NCBI GenBank assembly: GCA_026396195.1
Contig: JAPLXH010000002.1
Span: forward strand, 1-51,740
Direction of reading: 5' to 3'
Length of the DNA stretch: 51,740 bases
From: Candidatus Nealsonbacteria bacterium
Lineage (GTDB): Bacteria; Patescibacteriota; Minisyncoccia; Minisyncoccales; JAGGXC01
Below the pieces are notes generated by a model. The model did not search any database. It was given only the letters and a program-made list of their open reading frames with translations, and was not told the DNA's origin. This document shows, piece by piece, positions 25,192-33,525 of this stretch; position 1 is the stretch's first letter, and the number at the start of each line of letters is the position of its first letter. The position numbers and the translations under genes were made by a program.

Positions 25192-26931
25192 ATGGAAACT
25201 ATAAAAGAAATAAAAATTCTTTGGAGATATCTAAAAAAATATAAAAAGAAAATTTGGCCTCTTGTTATTTTGGGCGTGATAGCTTCTTCACTTACGGCTT
25301 TTTTGCCATATTTTTATGGAAGATTAATCGATTTAGTTTCGATTAAATCAACGGATTTTAGCTTTATTTTCGCTCTTTTGGGGATGTGGTTTTTAATGAG
25401 CTTTGCTTCTGTTTTTATGATTAGAATTGTGAACAGACATGGAGCTTTTTTATCAATAGATTGTTTGAATGATTTAATTTGTGAAACTTCCGCTCATGTT
25501 ATAAATTTGCCTTTAAAGTTTCACAAAGAGAAAAAAACAGGCGAAATTTTTTCAAAAATTGACCGGGCAGCCGATTATCTTGCCAGGATTGTTAATGAAA
25601 TTATTTTTTGGTTGTTACCTCAGTTTTTTTCAATTATAGTCGGCATTATTATTATGTTTTTTGTTGAATGGAGATTGGCACTGGGAGCGTTAATTATTGT
25701 TTTAGGATACCTATTCATTATAATTTTGAAAACCAGGCCTATCATAAAAAACCAAGATAAGTTAAATAAAGCTTTTGAGGAAGTTTACGGTAATCTTTAT
25801 GATTCTTTCTCTAATATTTTATTAATAAAATCCTCTGCTGCTGAAAAATTCCAAAAACAAAAAACAGAAAAAGATTTTAAAGAAAAATTAAGCGTTATTA
25901 ATAAAGAGTTCGTGAATTTATGGCAAAATCTTCATTTCTGGCAAGACTTATTATTTTCTTTAGGATTTGTTTTAATTTTTGGTTCAGCTATTTTATTCTT
26001 AAGCCGGGGTTTAATTTCTACCGGGAAATTAGTGATGTTTTTAGGCTATTTAAGCTTAATTCAAGCTCCTCTTAAAAATTTGGGATGGTTTTGGCAGTCT
26101 TTTAGAAGCGGAATGACAGCGATAAAAAGAGTGCAAGATTTGTTGGGAATTGAAGCTGAGCACTTTGACAGAAAAGGAAAAATTTTAGATGACCTTAAGG
26201 GAAAAGTTGAGTTTAAAAATATTAGTTTTGGATATAAAGACCATATTTTGGTTTTAAATAATATCAACTTTATCGCCCAACCTGGTGAAAAAATTGCTTT
26301 AGTTGGGGGCAGCGGCGAAGGAAAAACAACTTTGGTTGATTTGGTTTCTCTCTATTTTAAACCTTCAAAGGGCAAAATTTTTTTTGATGATGTAAATATT
26401 CAAGATTTAGACCTTCACTTTTTAAGGAAAATAATAGCTTATGTTCCCCAGGAAATAACCCTGTTCGACGACACCATTAGAAATAATCTTCTTTATGGGA
26501 AACCGGAAGCTACTGACGAAGAAATTTTTGCGGCTACTAAGGCCGCCAATGCCCATAAATTTATTGAATCTTTTCCTCAAAAATATGACACCGTAGTAGG
26601 AGAGCGGGGAATTAAGCTTTCTACTGGACAGAAACAAAGATTAGCCATTGCCCTAGCTTTAATTCAGGATCCTAAAATTTTGATTTTAGACGAGGCAACT
26701 TCTTCTTTGGATTCTGAATCTGAAAAATTAGTTCAAGAAGCTCTCGAAAGGCTGGTAGTTAGCAGAACTACTTTTATTGTCGCTCATCGTTTAAGCACTA
26801 TTCGCAAAGCGGATAAAATATTAGTTTTAGAAAAAGGGAAGATAGTAGAAATAGGAAATCATGAAGAATTGATTAAAAAGAAAGGAGCTTATTATAAGTT
26901 TTATTCTCTCCAGTTTAAAACTTCCGATTAG
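25192..26931 (+). CDS. ABC exporter, fused membrane and ATPase domains
   Basis: 579 residues, MsbA/BmrA-type half-transporter. Six spans occupy residues 15-310. The ATPase has Walker A GGSGEGKT (372-379), the signature LSTGQKQ (from 476) rather than LSGGQ, Walker B ILILDEATSSLD, and the H-loop in VAHRLST. Forms a homodimer or heterodimer that exports lipid, peptide or drug; substrate not predictable. The 6-nt gap to mrdA suggests a cell-envelope role. Confidence 0.93.
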   Translation: METIKEIKILWRYLKKYKKKIWPLVILGVIASSLTAFLPYFYGRLIDLVSIKSTDFSFIFALLGMWFLMSFASVFMIRIVNRHGAFLSIDCLNDLICETSAHVINLPLKFHKEKKTGEIFSKIDRAADYLARIVNEIIFWLLPQFFSIIVGIIIMFFVEWRLALGALIIVLGYLFIIILKTRPIIKNQDKLNKAFEEVYGNLYDSFSNILLIKSSAAEKFQKQKTEKDFKEKLSVINKEFVNLWQNLHFWQDLLFSLGFVLIFGSAILFLSRGLISTGKLVMFLGYLSLIQAPLKNLGWFWQSFRSGMTAIKRVQDLLGIEAEHFDRKGKILDDLKGKVEFKNISFGYKDHILVLNNINFIAQPGEKIALVGGSGEGKTTLVDLVSLYFKPSKGKIFFDDVNIQDLDLHFLRKIIAYVPQEITLFDDTIRNNLLYGKPEATDEEIFAATKAANAHKFIESFPQKYDTVVGERGIKLSTGQKQRLAIALALIQDPKILILDEATSSLDSESEKLVQEALERLVVSRTTFIVAHRLSTIRKADKILVLEKGKIVEIGNHEELIKKKGAYYKFYSLQFKTSD

Positions 26932-26961
26932 GATGAATAAGTGTTAGAATAATATAAAAAC

Positions 26962-27120
26962 ATGATGTATCTTTTTGACTTAGGCTTAGTTTTAGGGATA
27001 GCGGCTTTTGTTATTTTTTGTTTTATGGAAATAGGCTTAGTTTGGGGCTTAGTTTCCTTGGTAGCTGCCATTGCTATTCTTTTGGTTTGGATTCAATCCC
27101 GTACCGAGCTTTTTGGATAA
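26962..27120 (+). CDS. Very small two-span membrane protein (52 aa)
   Basis: 52 residues from ATG 26962 (a second ATG follows at once), too short for most gene finders. Spans: LFDLGLVLGIAAFVIFCF and GLVWGLVSLVAAIAILLV, then WIQSRTELFG. TAGAAT about 12-17 nt upstream suggests an own promoter with a very short leader. Unknown function. Confidence 0.55.
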   Translation: MMYLFDLGLVLGIAAFVIFCFMEIGLVWGLVSLVAAIAILLVWIQSRTELFG

Positions 27121-27138
27121 AATAAAAATTTTAAAAAT

Positions 27139-27306
27139 ATGTCCGCTAAAATAAATGTTTTAATAATGGTAATTTGCTACGGCTTAGCTTTTTTGATTAG
27201 AGCCATTCCGCGCAACGAAAAACCCGAGGAAAAAGTTTTCAAAATTATTAGCATTATACTTTTAATGGGCGCAATACTGTTCGGTTTAGTGTTTTTGTTA
27301 TCTTAA
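27139..27306 (+). CDS. Very small two-span membrane protein (55 aa)
   Basis: 55 residues. Spans: INVLIMVICYGLAFLI and IISIILLMGAILFGLVFLL, joined by a charged loop RAIPRNEKPEEKV. Lies 18 nt after the previous small gene, so probably co-transcribed. A weak CGCG-loop-CGCG hairpin with a T run follows near 27332-27355. Unknown function. Confidence 0.5.
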   Translation: MSAKINVLIMVICYGLAFLIRAIPRNEKPEEKVFKIISIILLMGAILFGLVFLLS

Positions 27307-27364
27307 ATAAAAATTAAATTTAAATCTTTAAATTCGCGATTCCGGCGCGGTTTTTTGTTTTTTT

Positions 27365-27393
27365 TTGACAAAATAATTAATATATGTTATTTT
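27365..27393 (+). promoter_or_regulatory. Promoter of the GNAT gene
   Basis: TTGACA (27365-27370), 17 nt, TATTTT (27388-27393), then SD GGAGG 8-12 nt before ATG 27425. Confidence 0.5.
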
Positions 27394-27424
27394 ACTGCCA
27401 GTACATTTTATGGAGGCATGAATA

Positions 27425-27985
27425 ATGTTAAAAGGAAAAGTAAATGAAAAAGATATATTATTAAGGCCAGTTAGAAAATCTGATCTCGAATGTCTTTTGA
27501 AATGGATGAATGATACGGAAGTTAACCAGTATTTACTTAATCGATTTCCCATGACAGAAATAACCGAAGGAAAATGGATTGAAGAACTTTCGACCACGCG
27601 CAGAAATACAGATATTGTTTTTATGATCGAGGTTAAACAAAAACCCATAGGGATTTGCGGTCTTCACATGATAAACCTTATAGATCAAAATGCCGGAGTA
27701 GGCATGGCAATCGGAGAAAAAAAATACTGGAGCAAAGGTTACGGTACGGAATCGTTAAGGCTATTAGTTAATTATGCTTTCCGGAACCTTAATTTAAATA
27801 GTCTTTCGGCCGGGGCCATGGATTTTAATGAAAGAAGCATAAAAATGCAGAAAAAAATTGGATTCCAGAGAGAGGGAAGAAGACGCCAACATTTTTTTAA
27901 AAACGGCAAATTCCACGACGAAATTCTATTCGGCCTTTTAAGGGAAGAATGGAAAAAGAAACAAAAATTCAAAGACACTAATTAA
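27425..27985 (+). CDS. GNAT-family N-acetyltransferase (RimJ/RimL type)
   Basis: 186 residues. Opening KDILLRPVRKSDLECLLKW and the acetyl-CoA-binding stretch GEKKYWSKGYGTESLRLLV (Q/R-x2-G-x-G/A pattern as SKGYGT). Closing NERSIKMQKKIGFQREGRRRQ is typical of RimJ/RimL-type acetyltransferases acting on protein N-termini or small amines. Substrate not predictable. Single-gene unit with promoter, SD and terminator whose loop holds the stop codon. First of a run of small accessory enzymes. Confidence 0.9.
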   Translation: MLKGKVNEKDILLRPVRKSDLECLLKWMNDTEVNQYLLNRFPMTEITEGKWIEELSTTRRNTDIVFMIEVKQKPIGICGLHMINLIDQNAGVGMAIGEKKYWSKGYGTESLRLLVNYAFRNLNLNSLSAGAMDFNERSIKMQKKIGFQREGRRRQHFFKNGKFHDEILFGLLREEWKKKQKFKDTN

Positions 27986-28001
27986 TAGTGTCTCTTTTTT
28001 T
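27973..28001 (+). terminator. Terminator of the GNAT gene
   Basis: AGACACTA (27973-27980), loop ATTAA, TAGTGTCT (27986-27993), then C and seven T. Confidence 0.85.
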
Positions 28002-28033
28002 AAGCGAACTTGGGTGATAGAATAAAGGCAAAT

Positions 28034-28459
28034 ATGAAAAAAGATTACGGTATTTATCATGTCGGATTCAAAATACTCCTGAAAAAAGAAAACAAGTTTT
28101 TATTTTTAAGAAGTGCCAATAAAAAATATTGGGATTTGCCGGGAGGTCGGGCCGACAATACGGAATACAAGAAACCAGTTTTAAAAATACTTGAGCGAGA
28201 GGTGAGGGAAGAGTTAGGGAATAAAATAAGATATAAGATTGGGGACATGGCATTTCAAAGTCGGCGATATTTTCCAAAAAGAAAAACTTATACTTTAAGT
28301 ACTGTTTACGAAGCAAAATATCTGTCTGGCGAAATTTTAATTTCTCCGGAGCACAGCGGTTACGAGTGGATAAACCCAAAAACATATAAATTTAAAGAAA
28401 AAGGATTTTTTTGCAAGGAAGAATATTTAGCTTTTAAAGAATATTTTAAATTTAAATAA
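28034..28459 (+). CDS. Nudix hydrolase
   Basis: About 141 residues from ATG 28034. A TTG at 28010 adds eight residues but lies over the likely -10 box TAGAAT. The Nudix box is GGRADNTEYKKPVLKILERE followed by VREELG, fitting G-x5-E-x7-RE-x2-EE-x-G. It hydrolyses nucleoside diphosphates linked to another group, exact substrate unknown. The leader is only a few nt long. Two nt separate it from the GrpB gene. Confidence 0.88.
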   Translation: MKKDYGIYHVGFKILLKKENKFLFLRSANKKYWDLPGGRADNTEYKKPVLKILEREVREELGNKIRYKIGDMAFQSRRYFPKRKTYTLSTVYEAKYLSGEILISPEHSGYEWINPKTYKFKEKGFFCKEEYLAFKEYFKFK

Positions 28460-28461
28460 TA

Positions 28462-28998
28462 ATGAAAAAAATTATAGGTTTACAGAGAAAAAAAGTTAAG
28501 CTTTTGCCCTATAATCCAAATTGGGAGAAATTATATAAAAAAGAGGAAAAATTAATTCGTTCTGTAATTGGGGAATATATTAAAGATATTCAGCATGTCG
28601 GCAGTACTTCTATTCCTGGAGCTAAAGCCAAGCCTATAATTGATATAGCTATTGGCGTAGAATCATTGAAAATAGGCAAAAAATGCATTAAACCTTTGAA
28701 GAAATTAGGATATCAATATGCGTATGATTCTAAAATAGGGGGTCAGCACTTTTTTGCAAAAGGTAAGGAAAAAAATAGAACCCATTATATACATATGATA
28801 AAGCTAAATGGGAGATATTGGAAAAATTGTATACTTTTTAGAGATTATTTAAGAAAGCATAAAGATATTATTAAAAAATATAATAATTTAAAGGAAAAAT
28901 TGGCAAAAATTTATAAAGACGACCGCGATACATATACAATAAAAAAATCTTCTTTTATCAGAATAATAATAAAAAAAGCTGATTCTAAATTTAACTAA
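28462..28998 (+). CDS. GrpB/UPF0157 family protein
   Basis: 178 residues. VKLLPYNPNWEKLYKKEE and IQHVGSTSIPGAKAKPIIDI are the family signatures; the fold is a nucleotidyltransferase-like domain, sometimes fused to dephospho-CoA kinase. Here it is free-standing. The biochemical role of the family is not firmly known. Lies between Nudix and CYTH genes with gaps of 2 and 4 nt, clearly one transcription unit. Confidence 0.88.
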   Translation: MKKIIGLQRKKVKLLPYNPNWEKLYKKEEKLIRSVIGEYIKDIQHVGSTSIPGAKAKPIIDIAIGVESLKIGKKCIKPLKKLGYQYAYDSKIGGQHFFAKGKEKNRTHYIHMIKLNGRYWKNCILFRDYLRKHKDIIKKYNNLKEKLAKIYKDDRDTYTIKKSSFIRIIIKKADSKFN

Positions 28999-29002
28999 AA
29001 AT

Positions 29003-29560
29003 ATGAATATCGAAGTAGAAATTAAGGTCAAAATAATTGATTTTAAAGAGATAAAAAAAGAACTGGTTAAGTTTGGTAAGCTTAAAAAATCAATTAGGCA
29101 AATTGATGAGTATTATATTCCTTGCCATAGAAATTTTTTTGCCCATAAGCCCACACCTACAGAATGGCTAAGAGTCAGAACAAACCCCGACAAGACAATT
29201 TTTGAATACGATAAATCATTTGATAGTAAAACAGGAAAACATTACTATGCCGAGGAATATGAAACAGAAGTTTCCCATCCTGATGAATTCAAGAAGATAT
29301 TAAAATTTCTTGATTTTAAGAAGGTCGTGGTTATTGATAAAAAAAGAGAGTATTGGGATTGCGGAGACTTCGAAGTATGCTTGGATAAAGTTAAGGGATT
29401 GGGGAATTTTATAGAAGTAGAAGCAAAAGGAAAGTTTAAAAATTCAAAAGTGGCCAGAGAAGGATGCGCTGAATTTTTAAAAAAACTTGGTATAAAACAA
29501 GAGAGGGACGAAGTAAAAACCGGTTATCCCACTTTGCTTTTAAAAAATAAAAAAGTATGA
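29003..29560 (+). CDS. CYTH-domain protein (class IV adenylate cyclase/triphosphatase-like)
   Basis: 185 residues. Starts with the ExExK metal-binding motif E4-x-E6-x-K8. It continues with alternating charged strands (WLRVRTN, RYxxWDCGDFEVCLDKV, GNFIEVEAKG) as in CYTH triphosphate-tunnel enzymes. Possible activities are adenylate cyclase, thiamine triphosphatase or inorganic triphosphatase. Its TGA overlaps the ATG of the next, interrupted gene. Confidence 0.87.
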   Translation: MNIEVEIKVKIIDFKEIKKELVKFGKLKKSIRQIDEYYIPCHRNFFAHKPTPTEWLRVRTNPDKTIFEYDKSFDSKTGKHYYAEEYETEVSHPDEFKKILKFLDFKKVVVIDKKREYWDCGDFEVCLDKVKGLGNFIEVEAKGKFKNSKVAREGCAEFLKKLGIKQERDEVKTGYPTLLLKNKKV

Positions 29561-29952
29561 ATAAAAAATATAAAGGCATAATAATTGAGGAAAGCTTAGA
29601 AAACAAAGATTTTTTTAAAGAAATTAAAATCATTTAGACAACGGTTGAACCGGTTGCCGAAAAACATAGAACTCCTTGGGTAAAACAATGGACTATGTAT
29701 AGTATAGAAATACCGGAAGATAAAGCATTAGATATTGCGGAAAAGATCAGCAAATCCTTGGACTCAAAACATAATTGGTACGCTGATTTTAAAAATGAGG
29801 AAAATGATTTTATTATTTTTCGCGATAAAGTATTTAAAATAAACAGAACAAATAAAGAACAGTATGATGAAGCGACAAGATACGGAATTTCAATTGGTAT
29901 TCCGGACTATCAGGTTGATTTTTCGCCTCATATTAAAAAATGGGAAAGGTAG
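29557..29952 (+). pseudogene. Small conserved-looking gene interrupted by an in-frame TAG
   Basis: ATG 29557 overlaps the CYTH stop (ATGA). The frame reads 26 codons (MNKKYKGIIIEESLENKDFF), meets TAG 29635-29637, then continues open for 104 codons (EKHRTPWVKQWTMYSIEI, KHNWYADFKNEENDFIIFR, GIPDYQVDFSP) to TAG 29950. From memory, intact relatives of this hypothetical family exist in other genomes and read through this point. An internal ATG at 29695 could give an 85-residue C-terminal product. Nonsense mutation, readthrough or sequence error are all possible. Confidence 0.65.
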
Positions 29953-29969
29953 ATTATAATTTAAAAAAT

Positions 29970-30536
29970 ATGAGCAATATCCAGGCAATTATATTTGATT
30001 TGGTGGGAGTTTTAGTATTTAAAAGGAGAGATTACGTACCAGAGAGTAAAGAGCAATTAAGCGCTGATAAAATCGAAAAATTATATAATCATTTAGATGA
30101 TAAAAAGCTCTTGTTTGATATAAAAGAAAAATTAGGCTTGGCTGATGAAGAAATAGAAAAAGTTTTAGCCTGTATTCCTCAAAAATACGAAAAGAATGAA
30201 GAATTATGGAAATTATTACCAGAATTAAAAAAGAAATATAAATTAGCCATAATAAACAACGGCAATTCTTTAGCGCTTAAATACTGGAATAAAATTTTTA
30301 ATTTTGAAGTTTTTGATTTTTTTATTAATTCTGCGATAGAAGGCTTTAAAAAACCAAACCATAAGATTTATCTTATTGCCTGTAAAAAATTAAAAGTAAA
30401 TCCGAAAAATTGTCTTTTTATAGATGATTTAGAAGCAAACATTAAAACAGCTAAAAGATTAGGAATGGAAACAATATGGTGGAAAAAAGATAAAAAAGAA
30501 GAAAATTTAAAAAATTTTAATATCAAAACGCAATGA
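29970..30536 (+). CDS. HAD-family hydrolase
   Basis: 188 residues from ATG 29970. An upstream ATG at 29940 overlaps the previous gene and adds ten residues without homology. Motif I is IIFDLVGVLV (nucleophile Asp; the usual second Asp is Val). Motif II is INNGNS, the Lys motif is GFKKPNHKIY and motif IV is CLFIDDLEANI. HAD-IA members with DxxGVL can be phosphatases or dehalogenases. The missing second Asp argues against a simple phosphatase. Overlaps the C39-like gene by ATGA. Confidence 0.87.
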   Translation: MSNIQAIIFDLVGVLVFKRRDYVPESKEQLSADKIEKLYNHLDDKKLLFDIKEKLGLADEEIEKVLACIPQKYEKNEELWKLLPELKKKYKLAIINNGNSLALKYWNKIFNFEVFDFFINSAIEGFKKPNHKIYLIACKKLKVNPKNCLFIDDLEANIKTAKRLGMETIWWKKDKKEENLKNFNIKTQ

Positions 30537-31038
30537 AAAAAATAATACTTAATGTAAAATCTTTTCAAGAAACCCTGCACGCAGACATGTGCGGTCCGGC
30601 ATCGTTGAAAATCGTATTAGATTATTATGGAACAAAGAAAAGTGAGCAAGAGCTTGCTTGGCTAACCGGATTGGTGCCGGGCCTTGGAATCGACGATAAA
30701 AGCATTCTTAAGGCCGCTGAGTCGCTCGGTTTTAAGGCGCAGATAAAAAATGGAAGCACATTTGACGATATAGAAGAATGGCTTAAAAAAGGGGTGCCGG
30801 TTATTGTTGATTGGTTTACTCGGGGTCGTTGTGATTACAATGATTCAAAATTAGCAGACGGGCATTATTCTGTTGTGTTTGGTTTAGATGACGAATATAT
30901 CTATCTTCAAGATCCGGAAACCGGCGGGGAAAAAAAATTAAGAAAGAGGATTTTATGAAAGTATGGTTTGATTTTACTGGTCATTACATTAAATTGGACG
31001 AGCTAATCATCAGGCAAATTATCGCGATATATAAATAA
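30533..31038 (+). pseudogene. C39-like cysteine peptidase with a frameshift in a poly-A tract
   Basis: The first frame (30533-30958, 141 residues) has a papain-fold C39-like set: C20 in MCGPASLKIVLDYYG, H111 in DGHYSVVFG and D in YLQDPETGG. After eight A (30930-30937) it reads 6-7 more codons and stops. The -1 frame, entered at this A tract, continues KEDFMKVWFDFTG and ends LIIRQIIAIYK at TAA 31036-31038, which looks like the missing C-terminus. A lost A, slippage on the A tract, or a sequencing indel are the choices. The catalytic residues lie before the shift. Confidence 0.7.
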
Positions 31039-31122
31039 AGAAGTGTAAGTATTAATAAAAAAAAGCGCTATTTTTAAATAGTGTCTTTTTTATTCGGAAG
31101 TTTTAAAATTTACCCAAAAGTC

Positions 31123-31163
31123 TTGACAAGTTTTTTTAATTGACTACAATTGTAGTAGAATTG
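31123..31163 (+). promoter_or_regulatory. Promoter with CAATT-N7-AATTG operator-like palindrome
   Basis: TTGACA (31123-31128), 16 nt, TACAAT (31145-31150). CAATT (31147-31151), seven nt and AATTG (31159-31163) overlap the -10 and start site. Almost the same arrangement stands at 34736-34776. Confidence 0.6.
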
Positions 31164-31176
31164 AATACAGTTAATT

Positions 31177-31371
31177 ATGAATGAAAAAATAACCAAAAAC
31201 TGTAAACATAACAGCGTTTTGATACAGGTAGGTTATTGGGATAGCACAGACATAAGAACGGGAGAGCCAATCGGCGGTCCCATTGTAGAATGTAAGATGT
31301 GCAATACCGAATTAAAACTCCCATGGGAGGAATGGAGAGAATTAAAAAAATCAAAAAGTTTTTCCCCTTGA
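31177..31371 (+). CDS. Small protein with a possible zinc-binding site (64 aa)
   Basis: 64 residues. Cys and His in NCKHNS plus the pair CKMC could bind zinc. The middle is Gly/Pro-rich (RTGEPIGGPIVE), the end is basic. Not a recognised family. Own promoter 30 nt upstream, without a clear SD. TGA is absent; it ends in TGA-less TTGATAG context at 31369-31371. Confidence 0.6.
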   Translation: MNEKITKNCKHNSVLIQVGYWDSTDIRTGEPIGGPIVECKMCNTELKLPWEEWRELKKSKSFSP

Positions 31372-31459
31372 TAGTAATTTTTTCTTTGAACACTTAGAGG
31401 AGGCAATTTTAAAAATTATAAAGTCGAATATTTTAAATAAAAAAATAAAAATTAGAACA

Positions 31460-31852
31460 ATGAAAATAAAAAATAATGATATTACTATTAAAGAAATTCA
31501 AAAATGGGAAAAGAATTTCTCAAAAAGAAAAGGGTTGCCCCCAACTGATAAATCTGATGCTCATCAATCAATGATTGTCGGTTTTTTGAAGTTATCAGAA
31601 GAAGTTGGTGAGTTGGCAGAGGTTCTTTTGCGTAAACAATATGATGAAATACCCGCTGAAGTAGCTGATATTCTAATATTCGCCTGCAAGATAGGTAAAA
31701 TTGCGGAAGATTACTTTGGCAAGAGTTCTCTTCCATGCGAGATTAGGGCAAAAATTAATTATGCCGAGAAAAGAGAATATGATAAATCATCAAAAGACCT
31801 AACTAAGCCCAAGGGTGATTTTAAAAATTGGAAAAAAATAATAAAAAAATAA
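31460..31852 (+). CDS. MazG-like nucleotide pyrophosphohydrolase
   Basis: 130 residues. The helices MIVGFLKLSEEVGELAEVLL (ExxE) and EIPAEVADILIFACKIG (ExxD) form the four-acid Mg site of MazG/all-alpha NTP pyrophosphatases, which hydrolyse NTPs or modified NTPs to NMP. Single domain. No toxin-like partner is adjacent, so it is house-cleaning rather than part of a MazEF locus. Followed by the EamA transporter after 21 nt. Confidence 0.85.
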   Translation: MKIKNNDITIKEIQKWEKNFSKRKGLPPTDKSDAHQSMIVGFLKLSEEVGELAEVLLRKQYDEIPAEVADILIFACKIGKIAEDYFGKSSLPCEIRAKINYAEKREYDKSSKDLTKPKGDFKNWKKIIKK

Positions 31853-31873
31853 TAAATAATATATAAATAAAAT

Positions 31874-32749
31874 ATGTTTGAACTTATACTAGCGGGTATT
31901 TTATTTGGGGGGATAACGACGGGCGCTCGTTTTTTAGCAGGATTAGGACTTTCTCTATATGAAATTTCTTTTTTCACCTTAGGCTTGGCGACTTTAATGC
32001 TTTTTCCTTTTGCTATAAATCAAAAAATGAATTGGAAGAAGTTAAAATTTTTAGCTTTATATGGCTTGGGAGGAGCCTTGTTACAACTAGCAGGATTTAG
32101 TGGTATTATTCTCCAGGTTCCAGTGGCAATAGTTTCTTTTTTTATGTATTCACAGCCAATTTGGACAGTTTTTTTAAGTATATTTTTTCTCAAGGAGAAG
32201 ATTGATAAAAAAAAGCTATTGGCGGTTTTTTTTGCTATTGTTGGTGTTATTATTTTAGTTAATTTAGCATCGGTAGAAAATTACAATATATGGGGCATCA
32301 TCGCTCCTTTAATCGGAGGTTTTCTATTGTCAGTTTGGGTTGTTGGCGGCAGAAAAATAGCCATTGAAAAAGAGCCTGCTTCTTTTGTTACCTTCGCTTA
32401 TTGTGGATTTACCACTATTTGGTTGATATTGATCTATCCTTTTTTTAAAAAGTTTGTTCCACAACCAATGTTTTCAGATTTATCTTTTACACATTCGACA
32501 ACTATTTGGTTTCATCTTATTTGGATTATTCTTATATCAAGAGTTATCTCTAATTGGTTGTTTTATAGGGGCATGAAGAGAATAGAAGCTTCGCGGACTG
32601 GCATTATTATTTTGATAGAGCCTATCAGCGTAGCTGTAATTTCGGCAATTGCTTTTTCGCAGCCCATCACAGTAACTTTAGCCTTAGGTGGTGGGTTAAT
32701 TTTATTAGCTAATTATCTTGTTATATTTAATCGGAAAAATTCAACCTAA
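31874..32749 (+). CDS. EamA/DMT-family membrane transporter
   Basis: 291 residues, about ten spans in two five-span EamA halves. The first half ends YSQPIWTVFLSIFFLKEKID, the second SRTGIIILIEPISVAVISAI, the usual paired signatures. Moves metabolites (amino acids, nucleosides or similar) across the inner membrane; substrate unknown. Confidence 0.9.
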   Translation: MFELILAGILFGGITTGARFLAGLGLSLYEISFFTLGLATLMLFPFAINQKMNWKKLKFLALYGLGGALLQLAGFSGIILQVPVAIVSFFMYSQPIWTVFLSIFFLKEKIDKKKLLAVFFAIVGVIILVNLASVENYNIWGIIAPLIGGFLLSVWVVGGRKIAIEKEPASFVTFAYCGFTTIWLILIYPFFKKFVPQPMFSDLSFTHSTTIWFHLIWIILISRVISNWLFYRGMKRIEASRTGIIILIEPISVAVISAIAFSQPITVTLALGGGLILLANYLVIFNRKNST

Positions 32750-32784
32750 AGAATATCTTTTTTATCATGGTAAATTAAAATAAA

Positions 32785-33525
32785 ATGACTAAAAAGCAAA
32801 AAAATTTATCAGAGTTGATTATTTTTGTTGGCCAATCTGGCGCCGGAAAAACAACTATTGCAGACGCAATTGGTTGTAAAAGGATTGCCTCTTGTGACAT
32901 TTTGCGAGAAGAAGTGGCTAATCGCGGGTTGGAAGACAATCATACTAATATTCATGCCGTAGCATTAGATTTAATTTCTCAAGACCCTGCTTGGCAAGCA
33001 AAAAAGGTTTTAAAGATGGTTAAGGATAATCAGCTTTTTATTTTTGACGGACCTAGAAATCCGGCGGACATTCAATTTTTAATGAAATCAGGCAAAAAGA
33101 TTGAAATTATTGGTATCTGTTCTCCGAGAACTGTTCGATATCAACGGGTTTTAGAGAGGGAAAAACGATTAATCACAAAAGAACAATTTATGCAGCGTTG
33201 CGTAGACGAAGTGATATGGGCAGGATTAAATAATTGCTTAAGCTTAGCTACGGTTTATGTTTTTAATAACAACAACTCTTTAGAGCAAATACATCGAACA
33301 GCAGTTTCTTTAATAGCAGCGATACAATCAAAAGATTTTCCTAAAGTCAATCCTACTTTTCAAAAAGGAATGTTAGGGTTTGAGAAATTTATTAACACTC
33401 TTTCTGTCCCTTTCGCCAATTCAGAGCGAATGTGCATGCTAATGAGAGAATATTTTAACTGGGAGAAAGAGCAATTAAAATCTTATCAGAGAAAAGAAAT
33501 TCCTTTAGAAAAATTTTTTATATGA
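32785..33525 (+). CDS. P-loop kinase (dephospho-CoA-kinase/adenylate-kinase-like)
   Basis: 246 residues. Walker A GQSGAGKT at about 16-23, then ASCDILREEVANRGL and LFIFDGPRNPADIQFL, as in archaeal UPF0200/AAA_18 kinases. LEREKRLITKEQFMQR is lid-like. An extra C-terminal part of about 65 residues has no recognised motif. Its TGA overlaps the ATG of the GHMP kinase gene, so the two are coupled and may act in one pathway. Confidence 0.8.
   Translation: MTKKQKNLSELIIFVGQSGAGKTTIADAIGCKRIASCDILREEVANRGLEDNHTNIHAVALDLISQDPAWQAKKVLKMVKDNQLFIFDGPRNPADIQFLMKSGKKIEIIGICSPRTVRYQRVLEREKRLITKEQFMQRCVDEVIWAGLNNCLSLATVYVFNNNNSLEQIHRTAVSLIAAIQSKDFPKVNPTFQKGMLGFEKFINTLSVPFANSERMCMLMREYFNWEKEQLKSYQRKEIPLEKFFI

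Noticed and set aside
3550-29952. Alternative genetic code as cause of interrupted genes
   Set aside because: TAG, TGA and TAA all end intact genes here, and TGA is never seen inside a conserved gene, so neither the UGA=Gly code of Gracilibacteria nor full TAG reassignment fits.
31460-31852. Toxin-antitoxin or MazEF locus around the MazG-like gene
   Set aside because: The neighbours are an unknown Cys protein and a transporter, neither toxin-like.
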